This document shows positions 8,952 to 18,212 of a stretch of 64,000 nucleotides of DNA, in pieces. The notes under the pieces were generated by a model that saw nothing but the letters and a program-made list of their open reading frames with translations, made no database searches and was not told the origin of the DNA. The position numbers were made by a program, and so were the translations under genes. Every line of letters begins with the position of its first letter. Position 1 is the first letter of the stretch. Origin of the DNA: Chitiniphilus purpureus (GTDB lineage: Bacteria > Pseudomonadota > Gammaproteobacteria > Burkholderiales > Chitinibacteraceae); the NCBI RefSeq assembly GCF_025642115.1, contig NZ_CP106753.1, positions 310,001-374,000 of the forward strand, given 5' to 3'.

Positions 8952-10012
8952 AAGCACTGCAGATCCTGGCCGGGCCGCAGGCGCTGGCGCAGATCCGCGA
9001 GCAAGGCATGCACCCGGCGCAGTTCAGCCATCTGGGCGCAGCGGCGGGCGGTGCGAAATGGCTGATACTGGAAGGGCTCGACCGGGTGCTGTTCGGCCAC
9101 TGGCTGGCCGGGCGCAGCCAGCCGTTGACGGCGGTGGGCGCATCGATCGGCGCATGGCGGCTCGCAGCCGCGGCACAGCAGGACCCGCTCGCCGCCCTCG
9201 ACCGCTTCAACCATGCTTATGTCGAGGTGCAGCGCTATGGCCGCAACGACGGCATGCACGAGATCACCCGTGAGGCGCGGCGCATTCTGGATGCCGTGTT
9301 GGGCGATGACGGCGCCGCACAGATCGTCGCCCACCCGTGGCTACGGCTGAATGTGATCGTCGCGCGCGCCGTGGCCGGCATCGACGGCAGTGGCAGTGTG
9401 CGCGAAAAGCTGGCACTGGCTCGCGCGGCCTTTGCCAATGTGATGGCACGGCGGCATCTGGGGCGGCATCTGACCCGCACGGTGCTGCATACCGGCGAAG
9501 CACCGGTGCAGTTGCTGGACGATGGACTGGGCGCGCATGCGGTACCGCTCGATGCTGCCGGCGTGGCACCGGCCTTGATGGCCACCGCCGCGATTCCCGG
9601 TGTGATCGCCGGGGTACCGGCCCTGCCGGGCGCACCCGCCGGCTACCATCTGGACGGCGGCCTGATCGACTACCACATGGACCTGCCGCTGGCCGAACCG
9701 CCAGGACTGGTGCTGCTGCCGCACTTCGTGGCCACAGTGACGCCGGGCTGGCTGGACAAATTCCTGCCCTGGCGCCGCGCGCAGCACCTGTCGCGCACCG
9801 TGGTGCTGGCACCGACACCCGAGCTCATCGCCAGCCTGCCGGCACGCCGTATTCCGGACCGCAGGGATTTCCTGCGCTATGCCGGCCGCGACGCCGAGCG
9901 CATCGCCCATTGGCGCGCAGCACTCGCCGCCGGCCGGCGCATCGGCGAGGAGTTCGCCGAGCTGGCCGACAACGGCCGGCTCGCCGCGGCCGTGAGGCCG
10001 CTGGAAGGCTGA
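8948..10012 (+). CDS. patatin-like phospholipase
   Basis: A 354-residue patatin-family protein. The oxyanion-hole-like AAAGGAK segment, the nucleophile elbow GASIG (GxSxG) near residue 69 and the LDGGLID motif carrying the catalytic Asp are all present, giving the Ser-Asp dyad of patatin lipases. It has no signal peptide or membrane segment, so it is probably cytoplasmic. The start is fixed by the 4-base overlap with rsuA. The natural substrate is unknown; acyl-ester hydrolysis is inferred from the family. Confidence 0.82.
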   Translation: MKALQILAGPQALAQIREQGMHPAQFSHLGAAAGGAKWLILEGLDRVLFGHWLAGRSQPLTAVGASIGAWRLAAAAQQDPLAALDRFNHAYVEVQRYGRNDGMHEITREARRILDAVLGDDGAAQIVAHPWLRLNVIVARAVAGIDGSGSVREKLALARAAFANVMARRHLGRHLTRTVLHTGEAPVQLLDDGLGAHAVPLDAAGVAPALMATAAIPGVIAGVPALPGAPAGYHLDGGLIDYHMDLPLAEPPGLVLLPHFVATVTPGWLDKFLPWRRAQHLSRTVVLAPTPELIASLPARRIPDRRDFLRYAGRDAERIAHWRAALAAGRRIGEEFAELADNGRLAAAVRPLEG

Positions 10013-10028
10013 ATGCTGAAGGCCGGAC

Positions 10029-10124
10029 CTTGAGACACGCAGGGCACAGGGAAAACCAAGCGCAGACTCAAGCCTGGGGATGTTCCCGGCGAGCCTCGGT
10101 GTTCTCCGTAGCCTCTGTATTCAA
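10029..10124. repeat. imperfect inverted-repeat element, copy A
   Basis: A 96-bp imperfect palindrome. The left arm begins TTGAGACACGCAGGGCACAG and the right arm, read on the other strand, begins TTGAATACAGAGGCTACGG; both go on to ...GAAAACC / GAACACC. It shares its arm sequence, including GAAAACCAAG, with copy B at 10992-11158. It overlaps the 3' end of the DUF2520 gene and supplies that protein's last residues. Confidence 0.6.
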
Positions 10125-10967
10125 CTTCAACAATCCCGCCAGGGCTTCCCGGCTTTCGGCGGGCAGCGCTGTCAACGGCAATGTGGCAAGGCCAAGGGTG
10201 CGGTAGGCCGCGTCAAGCCGCATATCGTCGATGACAGCCAGGTGACGCGCGACAGTGGCGCCGTCGCCACGGGCGATGGGGCCGGTCAGCGCGGCGGCCG
10301 GGCCGAGCGCCAGCACGTTGTCCAGTGTCCGGCGCATCAAGGGGCCGAGCACTGCGGCCGCGGTGCCGGCGTCCAGCCCGGCTTGCACCGCGAGTTGCTG
10401 CGCCAGCACGTTCAGTGTGACCAGATAGTTCGACGCCACCACCGTGGCCGCGTGATAGGCGGCCTTGCCGCCGGGCGCCAGGCGGAACGGCAGCCCACCG
10501 AGTGCCAGCGCCAGGGCTTCCAGCCGTGGCAGCGCGGCGGGATCGCCCTCCACTGCCCAGGCCGTGCCCGGCAGGTCCCCCAGGGCCCGCTGCGGCTCGG
10601 CAAAGCTGAGGGCGGGATGCAGGCTGCCGCACGTCGCGCCTTGGCGCGCCAAGGGCGCGAGCACGCCGGCATCGAGCACGCCGCTGGCATGAAACACCAG
10701 GTCGGCCGCGCACGGGCCGCCAGCCTGCGCCAGTGCACCGGCCACCTGCGCAATGGCATTGTCCGGCGTGGCGATCAGCCAGAGCCCGGCCGTCGGCAGA
10801 CCGGTCAGCCCGGTCATGGGTTGGCCGGCACCGATGAATCCGACAGCCGCACGTGCATGGGCGGCGTCGCGGCACAGCACCGCCCCGATTTCACAACACC
10901 CCGCATCGCGCCAGGCACGGGCGAGGGTCCGGCCAAGGCGGCCGGCGCCGATCAGGTTGAGCAGCAT
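10068..10967 (-). CDS. Rossmann-fold DUF2520 oxidoreductase-like protein
   Basis: A 299-residue protein with an N-terminal NAD(P)-binding fold (MLLNLIGAGRLGRTLARAW, GxGxxG type) and the helical DUF2520 domain (from about residue 125, with GSLHPALSFAEP and a KAAYHAATVVASNYL helix). It resembles ProC/F420-dependent dehydrogenase relatives, but no reaction is established. The start at 10967 places the first strand at the N-terminus. The C-terminal tail NTEATENTEARREHPQA is encoded by the inverted repeat at 10029-10124 and is probably not part of the ancestral fold. Confidence 0.82.
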   Translation of the reverse strand: MLLNLIGAGRLGRTLARAWRDAGCCEIGAVLCRDAAHARAAVGFIGAGQPMTGLTGLPTAGLWLIATPDNAIAQVAGALAQAGGPCAADLVFHASGVLDAGVLAPLARQGATCGSLHPALSFAEPQRALGDLPGTAWAVEGDPAALPRLEALALALGGLPFRLAPGGKAAYHAATVVASNYLVTLNVLAQQLAVQAGLDAGTAAAVLGPLMRRTLDNVLALGPAAALTGPIARGDGATVARHLAVIDDMRLDAAYRTLGLATLPLTALPAESREALAGLLKLNTEATENTEARREHPQA

Positions 10968-10991
10968 GGGGAAGTGGAATGGGTAAGCAGG

Positions 10992-11158
10992 GTGGAACCC
11001 CAAATCCTGAACCACAAAGCCCACAAAACAGAAGAGAGCGGTGCATTGGCATGCGCCGCACCGTACCTTCGCACTTCTTCGGGCTCCCGTGTCCTTGGTT
11101 TTCTCTGCGAGGCCCGGTGTGCTCAGCGCGCTCTGTGTTTCAAGACGCGGGGTTCCGC
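10992..11158. repeat. imperfect inverted-repeat element, copy B
   Basis: A 167-bp intergenic element. Outer arms GTGGAACCCC (10992-11001) and GGGGTTCCGC (11149-11158) are imperfect inverted repeats; the next inner stretch TGAACCACAAAG pairs with CTCTGTGTTTCA. The right arm read on the minus strand gives TTGAAACACAGAG and ...GAAAACCAAGG, the same sequence as in copy A. The element fills the gap between metY and the DUF2520 gene; no ORF inside is convincing. Confidence 0.55.
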
Positions 11159-11180
11159 TTTTTAAGGTTTTGCAGCCGGA

Positions 11181-12446
11181 TCAGCCCAGCGCCTGTTCCA
11201 GATCGGCCAGGATGTCGTCGATGTGCTCGATGCCGATCGACAGGCGCACCATGTCCTCGCTGACACCGGCTTTTTTCAGCTCCTCCGGCGAGAGCTGGCG
11301 GTGGGTGGTGCTGGCCGGATGGCAGGCCAGGCTCTTGGCGTCGCCGATGTTCACGAGGCGGGTCACCAGCTGCAGCTTGTCCTGGAAACGCGCGCCGGCT
11401 TCGCGGCCACCCTTGACGCCAAAGGTGAGCAGGCCGGATGCCTTGCCACCGAAATACTTGTCCACCAGCGGACGCGATTCGTGGTCGGGCAGGCCGGCGT
11501 AGTTCACCCACGCCACATTGGCATGGCCTTGCAGGAACTGCGCCACCTTGAGCGCATTCTCCACGTGCCGGTCCATGCGCAGCGCCAGCGTTTCCAGCCC
11601 CTGCAGGATCAGGAAGGAATTGAACGGGCTGATCGCCGCGCCCATGTTGCGCAGCGGCACCACCCGCGCCCGGGCAATGAAAGCGGCCTCGCCCAGTGCC
11701 TCGGTGTAGACCACGCCGTGATAGCTCACGTCCGGCTCGTTCAGCCGGCGGAAACGCGCCTTGTGCTCGGCCCAGGGAAACCTGCCGGAGTCGACGATAA
11801 GGCCGCCGATGCTGTTGCCGTGTCCGCCGATGTATTTGGTCAGCGAATGCACCACGATGTCCGCGCCATGCTCGAACGGCCGCGTGAGGTAAGGCGTGGG
11901 CACCGTGTTGTCGACGATCAGCGGCACGCCGCCGGCATGCGCCACCTCGGCAAAGGCGGCAAAGTCGACCACATTGCCAAGTGGATTGCCGATCGATTCG
12001 CAGTACACCGCCTTGGTGCGCGCATCGATCAGCCCGGCCGCCGCCTGCGGATCGCGGTAGTCGACGAAGCGCACCTCGATGCCGTACTGCGGCAGCGTAT
12101 GCGCAAACAGGTTGTAGGTGCCGCCATAGAGCGTGCTGGTGGCGATGATGTTGTCGCCCGCTTCGGCGATGGTGAGGATGGCATAGGTGATCGCCGCCTG
12201 CCCCGACGCCAGCGCCAGACCGCCGATGCCGCCTTCCAGTGCGGCCACGCGCTGCTCCAGCACGGCGCTGGTCGGATTCATGATCCGGGTGTAGATGTTG
12301 CCCTGCACCTTCAGGTCGAAGAGGTCGGCACCGTGCTGGGTGTCATCGAAGGCATAGCTGGTGGTCTGGTAGATCGGCACCGCCACCGCCTTCGTGGTCG
12401 GGTCCGGACCATAGCCGGCGTGGATCGCGAGCGTATCGAACTTCAT
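11181..12446 (-). CDS. metY: O-acetylhomoserine sulfhydrylase (MetY)
   Basis: A 421-residue PLP enzyme of the Cys/Met metabolism family that makes homocysteine from O-acetylhomoserine and sulfide. Evidence: [23 protein letters not shown] near the N-terminus, the ASGQAA cofactor-binding segment, [11 protein letters not shown] with the PLP Asp, and the lysine of [13 protein letters not shown] that forms the Schiff base. The length and the [10 protein letters not shown] context separate it from MetB/MetC. The second ATG (12446) is chosen because AGGAGG abuts the first ATG but is 6 bases from the second. Confidence 0.95.
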   Translation of the reverse strand: MKFDTLAIHAGYGPDPTTKAVAVPIYQTTSYAFDDTQHGADLFDLKVQGNIYTRIMNPTSAVLEQRVAALEGGIGGLALASGQAAITYAILTIAEAGDNIIATSTLYGGTYNLFAHTLPQYGIEVRFVDYRDPQAAAGLIDARTKAVYCESIGNPLGNVVDFAAFAEVAHAGGVPLIVDNTVPTPYLTRPFEHGADIVVHSLTKYIGGHGNSIGGLIVDSGRFPWAEHKARFRRLNEPDVSYHGVVYTEALGEAAFIARARVVPLRNMGAAISPFNSFLILQGLETLALRMDRHVENALKVAQFLQGHANVAWVNYAGLPDHESRPLVDKYFGGKASGLLTFGVKGGREAGARFQDKLQLVTRLVNIGDAKSLACHPASTTHRQLSPEELKKAGVSEDMVRLSIGIEHIDDILADLEQALG

Positions 12447-12527
12447 CTGCATCCTCCTGAATGAACGGCAAAGACGTCGGCGAATCTAGCACCACGCCAA
12501 TCCGAACAACAAGGGATATACCGGCAG

Positions 12528-12555
12528 ATTTTTAGAACCAGCTGTTATTTGTCAA
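12528..12555 (-). promoter_or_regulatory. candidate sigma70 promoter of metY
   Basis: On the minus strand a perfect TTGACA (12555-12550) is followed after 16 bases by AAAAAT (12533-12528). The metY start codon is 82 bases further on. The -10 matches only partly. No riboswitch-like fold was recognised in the leader. Confidence 0.45.
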
Positions 12556-12563
12556 ACCCGGTA

Positions 12564-13700
12564 TCACGCCGCTGCGGCATGCGGCCCGGTGTCGGCGAAT
12601 GCGATCGGGCCCTTTTTCTCCTGCGAGATGCGCTTGGCCGCCACGCGGAACAACGCGTCGAAGTCGGCCCCATCCTGTCCGTAGACCGCGAGGCTGGCAC
12701 TGGCCGAGAAGCGGATCAACAGGTCGTCGTACTCCACCTCGAGTTCGTGCACCGCGTGGCGCACGCCTGCCAGCATCAGATCAAGCTGCTCCTGGGTCAG
12801 CCCGGGTGCCACGATGCAGAACTCCTCGCCACCGACCCGGCCGAAATAGTCCGAGCGGCCCATCTGCTCGCGCACCGCATCGGCACAGGCACGCAGCGCG
12901 GCATCCCCGGCGCCGTGACCATAGCGGGCGTTGAGGGTGCGGAAGCGGTCCAGGTCGATCAACAGCAGACCGAGGTGACCGTGGTGCTTGCGCACCCGCC
13001 GCAATTCGCGGATCGCCACCTCCTCCAGTCCCCGACGGTTGAGCGCGCCGGTCAGCGCATCAAAGCGTGCCAGCCGCGAAATGCGTGAACGCAGCCGCTG
13101 GCTGACCAGCTGCGGCCAGGTCAGCCCGCACAGCAATACCATGATGCCCAGCGGCAGGTAGGCCACCGGCAGGCGTGCCCACACCGCCGGCGAACCCATC
13201 AGCCAGGCGAGCGCCACGGCCAGCCAGTAGGCGGCGTGCAGGATATGGGCCACGGCGAACAGCTGGCGCGGCGCGGCCCAACGCTCTTCCACCACGCGCG
13301 GCATCAGCGAACTGACGTGCATCAGCGCCAGTGGCAGCACCGATACCGCAAAACACAGCACCTGCAACGCCTCGGATTGCAGCTCGAACTGCCCGTACAG
13401 CGCGAAGGCCAGCGCCAGTGACGGCCACGGCAGCGTGGTCAGGTAGCGCGGTGATTGGCCAAGGTACAGACGGCCGCCGACAAGCAGCAGCGTATCCGCG
13501 ACCAGCCACGACGCCAGAGCCGTCAGGTCTGCGCTTGCAGCTTGCGCCACGGCGGCGCAAAACCCCGATAATGCGCCACAGGCGAGCATGCCAAGCCCGC
13601 GCTCGCGGTGACCCAGGGCAAGCAGTGCCAGGCTGCCGGTGGCCAGCAGTGTCAATACCCCGAGCAGGACCGCAACCGTCAGGGGGAAGGATAAACCCAT
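12564..13700 (-). CDS. membrane-anchored diguanylate cyclase (GGDEF)
   Basis: A 378-residue protein with six or seven N-terminal hydrophobic helices (about residues 1-205) and a C-terminal GGDEF domain (about 210-370). The catalytic loop RVGGEEF is intact, and DALTGALNRRGLEE and LLLIDLDRFRTLN are standard, so it should make c-di-GMP from two GTP. The inhibitory I-site normally reads RxxD before the active site; here the aligned residues are GRSD, so feedback inhibition is probably lost. The membrane part matches no sensor I recognise. The Shine-Dalgarno is weak. Confidence 0.9.
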   Translation of the reverse strand: MGLSFPLTVAVLLGVLTLLATGSLALLALGHRERGLGMLACGALSGFCAAVAQAASADLTALASWLVADTLLLVGGRLYLGQSPRYLTTLPWPSLALAFALYGQFELQSEALQVLCFAVSVLPLALMHVSSLMPRVVEERWAAPRQLFAVAHILHAAYWLAVALAWLMGSPAVWARLPVAYLPLGIMVLLCGLTWPQLVSQRLRSRISRLARFDALTGALNRRGLEEVAIRELRRVRKHHGHLGLLLIDLDRFRTLNARYGHGAGDAALRACADAVREQMGRSDYFGRVGGEEFCIVAPGLTQEQLDLMLAGVRHAVHELEVEYDDLLIRFSASASLAVYGQDGADFDALFRVAAKRISQEKKGPIAFADTGPHAAAA

Positions 13701-13839
13701 TGCTTCGATTGATTTGTAAGTTTTCGGACAACATTCAGCTTAACACACGCGTAAATAGCGTGGCATCTGGAAGGTCTGTTCGGTCGCCAGCTCTGACGAG
13801 TGGCATGGTTCAGTACACGCATACCCATGGAGACAAAGC

Positions 13840-14784
13840 ATGACCACGCTGATCTGCGGATCGATGGCCTACGACACCATCATGGTGTTCCCGGATCGTT
13901 TCAAGAATCACATCCTGCCCGAGCAGATCCATATGCTCTCGATCTCGTTCCTGGTGCCCGAGATGCGCCGCGAATTCGGGGGCTGTGCAGGCAATATTGC
14001 CTATACCCTCAAGGCCTTAGGCGACGAGCCGCTGATCATGGCCACGGTCGGCAGCGACTTCGGGCCTTACGCGGCGTGGCTGGATCAACTGGGCATCTCG
14101 CGCGCCGCCATCCGCGAGCTGCCGGAGCAGTTCACCGGCCAGTGCTTCATCACGACCGACCTGGACGACAACCAGATCAACGCCTTCCATCCCGGCGCGA
14201 TGGGGCTGGCGCATCTGAACCGGATCGAAGACGCCACGGCGCCGGTGGCACTGGCCATCGTATCGCCCGATGGTAAGCAGGGGATGCAGGAACACTGCCG
14301 GCAACTCGCCGATGCAGGTATTCCTTTCATATTCGATCCCGGGCAGGGGTTGCCGATGTTCAGCGGGGACGAGTTGCTGCAAATGATCGACGCCGCCGAC
14401 TACCTTGCCTGCAACGATTACGAGGCGGAGCTGGTGCAGCAGAAGACGGGCCTGCCGCTGGCGGCGCTGGCCTGCCGGGTCAAGGCGCTGATCGTGACGC
14501 TCGGCGCTGACGGCGCGCGCATCCACGCTGACGGCGTGGTGCATGCCATTGCACCGGTGTCGCCGGCGCAGCTGCTGGACCCGACCGGCTGCGGCGACGC
14601 CTTCCGCGCGGGGCTGCTGTATGGCATCAAGCGTGGCTGGGATTGGCAGACCACCGGGCAGCTCGCCTCACTGCTGGGCTCGATCAAGATCGAGCACCGC
14701 GGCCCGCAGAACCACACGTTCACACGCGAGGGGCTGGCCGTACGCTACGCCGCCGCCTTCGGCCAGGCACTGCCCAACGGCTAG
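13840..14784 (+). CDS. PfkB-family carbohydrate/nucleoside kinase
   Basis: A 314-residue ribokinase-fold kinase. The FGGCAGNIAYTLKALG motif binds the sugar and DPTGCGDAFRAGLLYG near residue 246 is the PfkB signature 2, with the catalytic Asp of GCGDAF. The sequence resembles proteins annotated as adenosine kinase, and the HMLSISFLVPEMRREFGG lid fits that, but the substrate cannot be settled from sequence. A GGAG Shine-Dalgarno precedes the ATG. The gene is divergent from the diguanylate cyclase and ends at a bidirectional terminator. Confidence 0.88.
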   Translation: MTTLICGSMAYDTIMVFPDRFKNHILPEQIHMLSISFLVPEMRREFGGCAGNIAYTLKALGDEPLIMATVGSDFGPYAAWLDQLGISRAAIRELPEQFTGQCFITTDLDDNQINAFHPGAMGLAHLNRIEDATAPVALAIVSPDGKQGMQEHCRQLADAGIPFIFDPGQGLPMFSGDELLQMIDAADYLACNDYEAELVQQKTGLPLAALACRVKALIVTLGADGARIHADGVVHAIAPVSPAQLLDPTGCGDAFRAGLLYGIKRGWDWQTTGQLASLLGSIKIEHRGPQNHTFTREGLAVRYAAAFGQALPNG

Positions 14785-14803
14785 TCGCGCACTGCGCCGA
14801 TAC

Positions 14804-14831
14804 AAAAGGCCGCGATCACCGCGGCCTTTTT
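14804..14831. terminator. bidirectional intrinsic terminator
   Basis: GGCCGCG (14808-14814) and CGCGGCC (14820-14826) enclose ATCAC. A-run upstream and T-run downstream pair to extend the stem, so it can terminate both the kinase gene (plus) and the dehydrogenase gene (minus), which converge here. Confidence 0.93.
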
Positions 14832-14856
14832 GTTCACGCTCTGCAGCAATGGCCTG

Positions 14857-15768
14857 TCAGTGTTTGGCGACGGCATGGCCGCCAAAGGCGTTGCGCATCA
14901 TCGACAGCAGCTTCATCGCGAAATCGTCGTTGCCGCGGCTGGCAAAGCGCGCGTAGAGCGCCTGGGCGATCACCGGCGTGGGCACCCCGAGCTCGATCGA
15001 TTCCACCACGGTCCAGCGCCCTTCGCCCGAATCGGGCACATAGGCCTGCAGGTCCTTCAGCTCGGCGTCCTCGGACAGCGTGCCGGCGATCAGGTCGAGC
15101 AGCCAGGACCGGATCACCGAACCGTGGCGCCACAGTTCGCTGATCTGCGCGATATCGAGCCCGAACTCCTCCTTGGCCTTGAGCATGGCGAACCCTTCGG
15201 CGAACGCCTGCATCATGCCGTATTCGATGCCGTTGTGGACCATCTTGGTGTAGTGGCCCGCGCCGGCCGGCCCGCAATGCAGCCAGCCACGATCGGGCGC
15301 CGGCGCCAGCAGTCTGACGAAGGGCTCGACCTGCGCCGCCGCTTCGCGCTCGCCGCCGAACATGATGGTGTAGCCGTTGGCCAACCCCCATACCCCGCCG
15401 GAGACGCCGGCATCGACAAAGCGCAGCCCCAGTGCCGCCAGCTCCGCACCATGGCGCTGGCTGTCCTTGTAGTTGGCATTGGCACCGTCGACGATCAGAT
15501 CGCCCGGCACCAGCAGCGTCTTCAGCTCGGCCAGCGTGGCCTCGCTGATCTCGCCCGCCGGCAGCATCATCCATACCACCCGCGGCTGCGGCAGATTGGC
15601 CACCAGCGTGGCCACCGAATCGAATCCGGTGAAATTGGGCTCTTCCGCCGCAAGTTGCGCACGCGTCTGGTCGCTCAGGTCGAAACCGAACACCTTGGCG
15701 CCGCCGCGGGCAAGCCGCCGCGCCATGTTGCCGCCCATCTTGCCCAGACCGATGATCGCGATATTCAT
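14857..15768 (-). CDS. gnd: 6-phosphogluconate dehydrogenase, short NAD-type
   Basis: A 303-residue decarboxylating 6-phosphogluconate dehydrogenase of the short (YqeC/GntZ-like) class, about two-thirds the length of the classical 470-residue enzyme. MNIAIIGLGKMGGNMARRLA is the NAD-binding fold; ANANYKDSQRHG, AGVSGGVWGLANG and GAGHYTKMVHNGIEYGMMQ are the substrate-binding and catalytic Lys motifs. It makes ribulose 5-phosphate in the pentose phosphate pathway. The start at 15768 is set by the Rossmann strand. It is divergent from ubiU. Confidence 0.93.
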   Translation of the reverse strand: MNIAIIGLGKMGGNMARRLARGGAKVFGFDLSDQTRAQLAAEEPNFTGFDSVATLVANLPQPRVVWMMLPAGEISEATLAELKTLLVPGDLIVDGANANYKDSQRHGAELAALGLRFVDAGVSGGVWGLANGYTIMFGGEREAAAQVEPFVRLLAPAPDRGWLHCGPAGAGHYTKMVHNGIEYGMMQAFAEGFAMLKAKEEFGLDIAQISELWRHGSVIRSWLLDLIAGTLSEDAELKDLQAYVPDSGEGRWTVVESIELGVPTPVIAQALYARFASRGNDDFAMKLLSMMRNAFGGHAVAKH

Positions 15769-15924
15769 GTACTGGATTCCTCGTCGATAGCGTTGGCGCA
15801 GGCCGGCCTTGCAACCGCCTGCCATCACGGCCCGCACTTTGTCCGCAACGGACGCGACTGACCATGGGGAATTATGGCATCGCTGCCGCTCCGTAGTGGA
15901 AAACGACTACCTACGAGCGCCGCC

Positions 15925-15938
15925 TTGACCAGCCGCAA
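15925..15938 (+). promoter_or_regulatory. degenerate FNR-like site upstream of ubiU
   Basis: The sequence TTGACCAGCCGCAA keeps the TTG-N8-CAA core of an FNR/ANR box but matches only 7 of the 10 consensus half-site positions. It lies 59 bp before the ubiU start. It is listed because ubiUVT genes are needed without oxygen; on sequence alone it is weak. Confidence 0.25.
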
Positions 15939-15996
15939 GGCGGGCCCGTCCGCGTCGCACTAAGCTCGCCCGACTCATCCTGCCAGGGAGGCGCGC

Positions 15997-17013
15997 GTGG
16001 GCGCACCATTGAAGCTTGTTTGTCCGGCGGGCAGCCTGCCCGCGCTGAAAACGGCGGTCGATCACGGCGCCGATGCGGTCTATGTCGGGTTTCGCAATGC
16101 CACCAATGCGCGCAACTTCGCCGGGCTCAACTTCGGCGAGGGACAGCTGAAGGAGGGGCTGGCCTATGCCAGGCGGCATGGGCGCGAGCTGCTGGTGGCG
16201 ATCAACACCTATGCCCAGGCCGGCCGGAGCGGGCTGTGGCGACAGGCGATCGACGATGCAGCCGCCCTTGGCGCCGACGCGGTGCTGCTCGCCGACCCCG
16301 GCCTGATGGCCTACGCCAGCCGCACCTGGCCGCAGTTGCGGCTGCATCTGTCGGTGCAGGGCTCCGCCACCAACGCGGCGGCGATCAAGATGGCCCACGA
16401 ATGCTTCGGCGTGCGCCGCGCGGTCCTGCCGCGGGTCCTCACGCTGCAGCAGGTGGCGCAGGTGATCGAGGCGCTCGCCAAGGCGGCGGTGCCGGTGGAC
16501 ATCGAGGTGTTCGGCTTCGGCAGCCTGTGCGTGATGGCCGAGGGGCGTTGCCTGCTGTCGAGCTACGCCACCGGCGAGGCGCCCAATCTGCACGGGGTCT
16601 GCTCGCCGGCAAGCCACGTACGCTGGGAAAACCAGGGCCAGACCACGCAGGCACGCCTGAACGGCATCCTGATCGACCGTTTCGCCCCGGACGAGAGCGC
16701 CGGCTATCCCACGCTGTGCAAGGGACGCTTCAATGTCGGCGACGCCACCTACTACGCGCTTGAGGAGCCGACCAGCCTGAACACCCTCGCGCTGCTGCCC
16801 GAGCTGATGCGCATCGGCGTGGCCGCGATCAAGGTGGAAGGCCGGCAGCGCAGCCCCGCCTATGTCGGCGCGGTCACCGCCACGCTGCGTGCGGCGCTCG
16901 ACGCGGCGGCACGGCCCGGATATTCAGTCGCCCGCGCCTGGTGCCACACACTGGACCCGCTTTCGGAAGGCCAGCAGCAGACACTCGGGGCCTACAGCCG
17001 GCCATGGCGATGA
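15997..17013 (+). CDS. ubiU: O2-independent ubiquinone hydroxylation protein UbiU
   Basis: A 338-residue peptidase-U32-family protein that with UbiV hydroxylates the ubiquinone ring without O2. The four Fe-S ligand cysteines are at 178, 185, 202 and 241, with the same spacing as in E. coli UbiU (169, 176, 193, 232). The start is GTG at 15997, preceded by GGGAGG. It forms a heterodimer with UbiV in known systems. Here ubiU is separated from ubiVT by an opposite-strand HD-GYP gene, so it must have its own promoter. Confidence 0.95.
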   Translation: MGAPLKLVCPAGSLPALKTAVDHGADAVYVGFRNATNARNFAGLNFGEGQLKEGLAYARRHGRELLVAINTYAQAGRSGLWRQAIDDAAALGADAVLLADPGLMAYASRTWPQLRLHLSVQGSATNAAAIKMAHECFGVRRAVLPRVLTLQQVAQVIEALAKAAVPVDIEVFGFGSLCVMAEGRCLLSSYATGEAPNLHGVCSPASHVRWENQGQTTQARLNGILIDRFAPDESAGYPTLCKGRFNVGDATYYALEEPTSLNTLALLPELMRIGVAAIKVEGRQRSPAYVGAVTATLRAALDAAARPGYSVARAWCHTLDPLSEGQQQTLGAYSRPWR

Positions 17014-17042
17014 TACGGCCGGCCTTTACGGCGTCACATCGC

Positions 17043-18212
17043 TCAGGCGTCGATGCTGCGCGCGGTATCGCCCCAGACGGCTTCGGGCCGGATGAACGCG
17101 CCGAAGCGATCGGCATCGACCGCCTCGCGGATCGCATACAAGGCCTCGGCGGTATCGCGCCGCAGCACCAACGACAACGGTGCGCCGCGCGGACCGATCA
17201 GGCTGGCCACCAGTGGACAGCTCGCCTTGCTGCCATGCTTGGCCACCACGCCCACTTCGCCATTGGCCAGCCGGACCAGTTGCCCCGGCGGGTAGACGCC
17301 GAGCGTCTTGATGAAATACCCGGCCGCCAGCAGGTCGACATCCTTGCCGCGCGCCAGCAGGATGCTGCGCAACACCACGTTGGGCAGTGCCGTCTGCCGG
17401 TAGGCCGATGGGGTCACCTGGGCGCAAAAGAGATCGGCCAGCGCCAGCAGGTGTGCCGCCGGACTGATCGCCTCGCCGCACAGGCCGGCCGGATAGCCAC
17501 TGCCGTCGCTGCGCTCGTGATGCTGCAGCACCGCCCCCAGCCACACCGGATCGGTCACACCGGCGCGCTGCAGCAGCGCGTGGGCCTCCTCGGGATGGCG
17601 CTGCAGCCCCTGCCGCTGCGCCGGCGACAACGGTCCGCGCTGCTGCTGCAAGGTGTCCTGCAGGCTGGCCATCGTCACATTCATGGTCAGGGCGGCACAG
17701 ACCACGGCGCGCACCGTTTCGGGCGGCAGCGCCATCGAGACGGCCGCCAGCCGGGCCACCACTGCCACATTGACCATGTGACGCGCCGGGTAGCGGCCGT
17801 CCTGGCGCAGCAGCACACGCGCCAGTGCCACATTCGGATCGCACCGGCTGGCGTTCTCGACCAGGGCGGCAAGCTGCATCACCTCGGCTTCCAGGCGCCG
17901 TGCCTGTATCCACGGAGTGGGATTCTGCAGCAGCTGCTCCAGCCGCTGCTGTGCCGCATCCAGCATGGCCAGCACCGATGGCGGCCGGGCCGAGCCGGGG
18001 ATGAGGCGTTCGCGCTGCGGCGCGTTGCGGGTGCGGGCCAGCGCCTCGCTGTCGGCATAGACGCCGATCTCCAGCAACCGCGCCAGCTGCGCCTCGCTGC
18101 CCACCCGTTGTCCCCGCGACAGCAGCAGCAGGCCCTTGCCGTCGAATACGTCCCAGGGCAGCGCCTGCCCGAGCTGCACATCGGTGCAACGGACCCGCGA
18201 ATACGATGCCAT
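17043..18212 (-). CDS. degenerate HD-GYP domain protein
   Basis: A 389-residue protein with the N-terminal segment usual in HD-GYP proteins (DVFDGKGLLLLSRGQRV) and an HD-GYP domain from about residue 130 to 300. Active members hydrolyse c-di-GMP through metals bound by HDxGK and HHExxDGSGYP motifs. Here the HHERSDGSGYPAGL half is intact but the HD half reads TMNVTMASL in place of LLHDIGK, so the metal site is broken. It probably acts as a binding or scaffolding protein, not as a phosphodiesterase. GGAGG precedes the ATG. It lies antisense between ubiU and ubiV. Confidence 0.85.
   Translation of the reverse strand: MASYSRVRCTDVQLGQALPWDVFDGKGLLLLSRGQRVGSEAQLARLLEIGVYADSEALARTRNAPQRERLIPGSARPPSVLAMLDAAQQRLEQLLQNPTPWIQARRLEAEVMQLAALVENASRCDPNVALARVLLRQDGRYPARHMVNVAVVARLAAVSMALPPETVRAVVCAALTMNVTMASLQDTLQQQRGPLSPAQRQGLQRHPEEAHALLQRAGVTDPVWLGAVLQHHERSDGSGYPAGLCGEAISPAAHLLALADLFCAQVTPSAYRQTALPNVVLRSILLARGKDVDLLAAGYFIKTLGVYPPGQLVRLANGEVGVVAKHGSKASCPLVASLIGPRGAPLSLVLRRDTAEALYAIREAVDADRFGAFIRPEAVWGDTARSIDA

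Noticed and set aside
12447..12563. SAM or other riboswitch in front of metY
   Set aside because: The leader is only about 80 bases and no conserved riboswitch core or terminator hairpin was seen.
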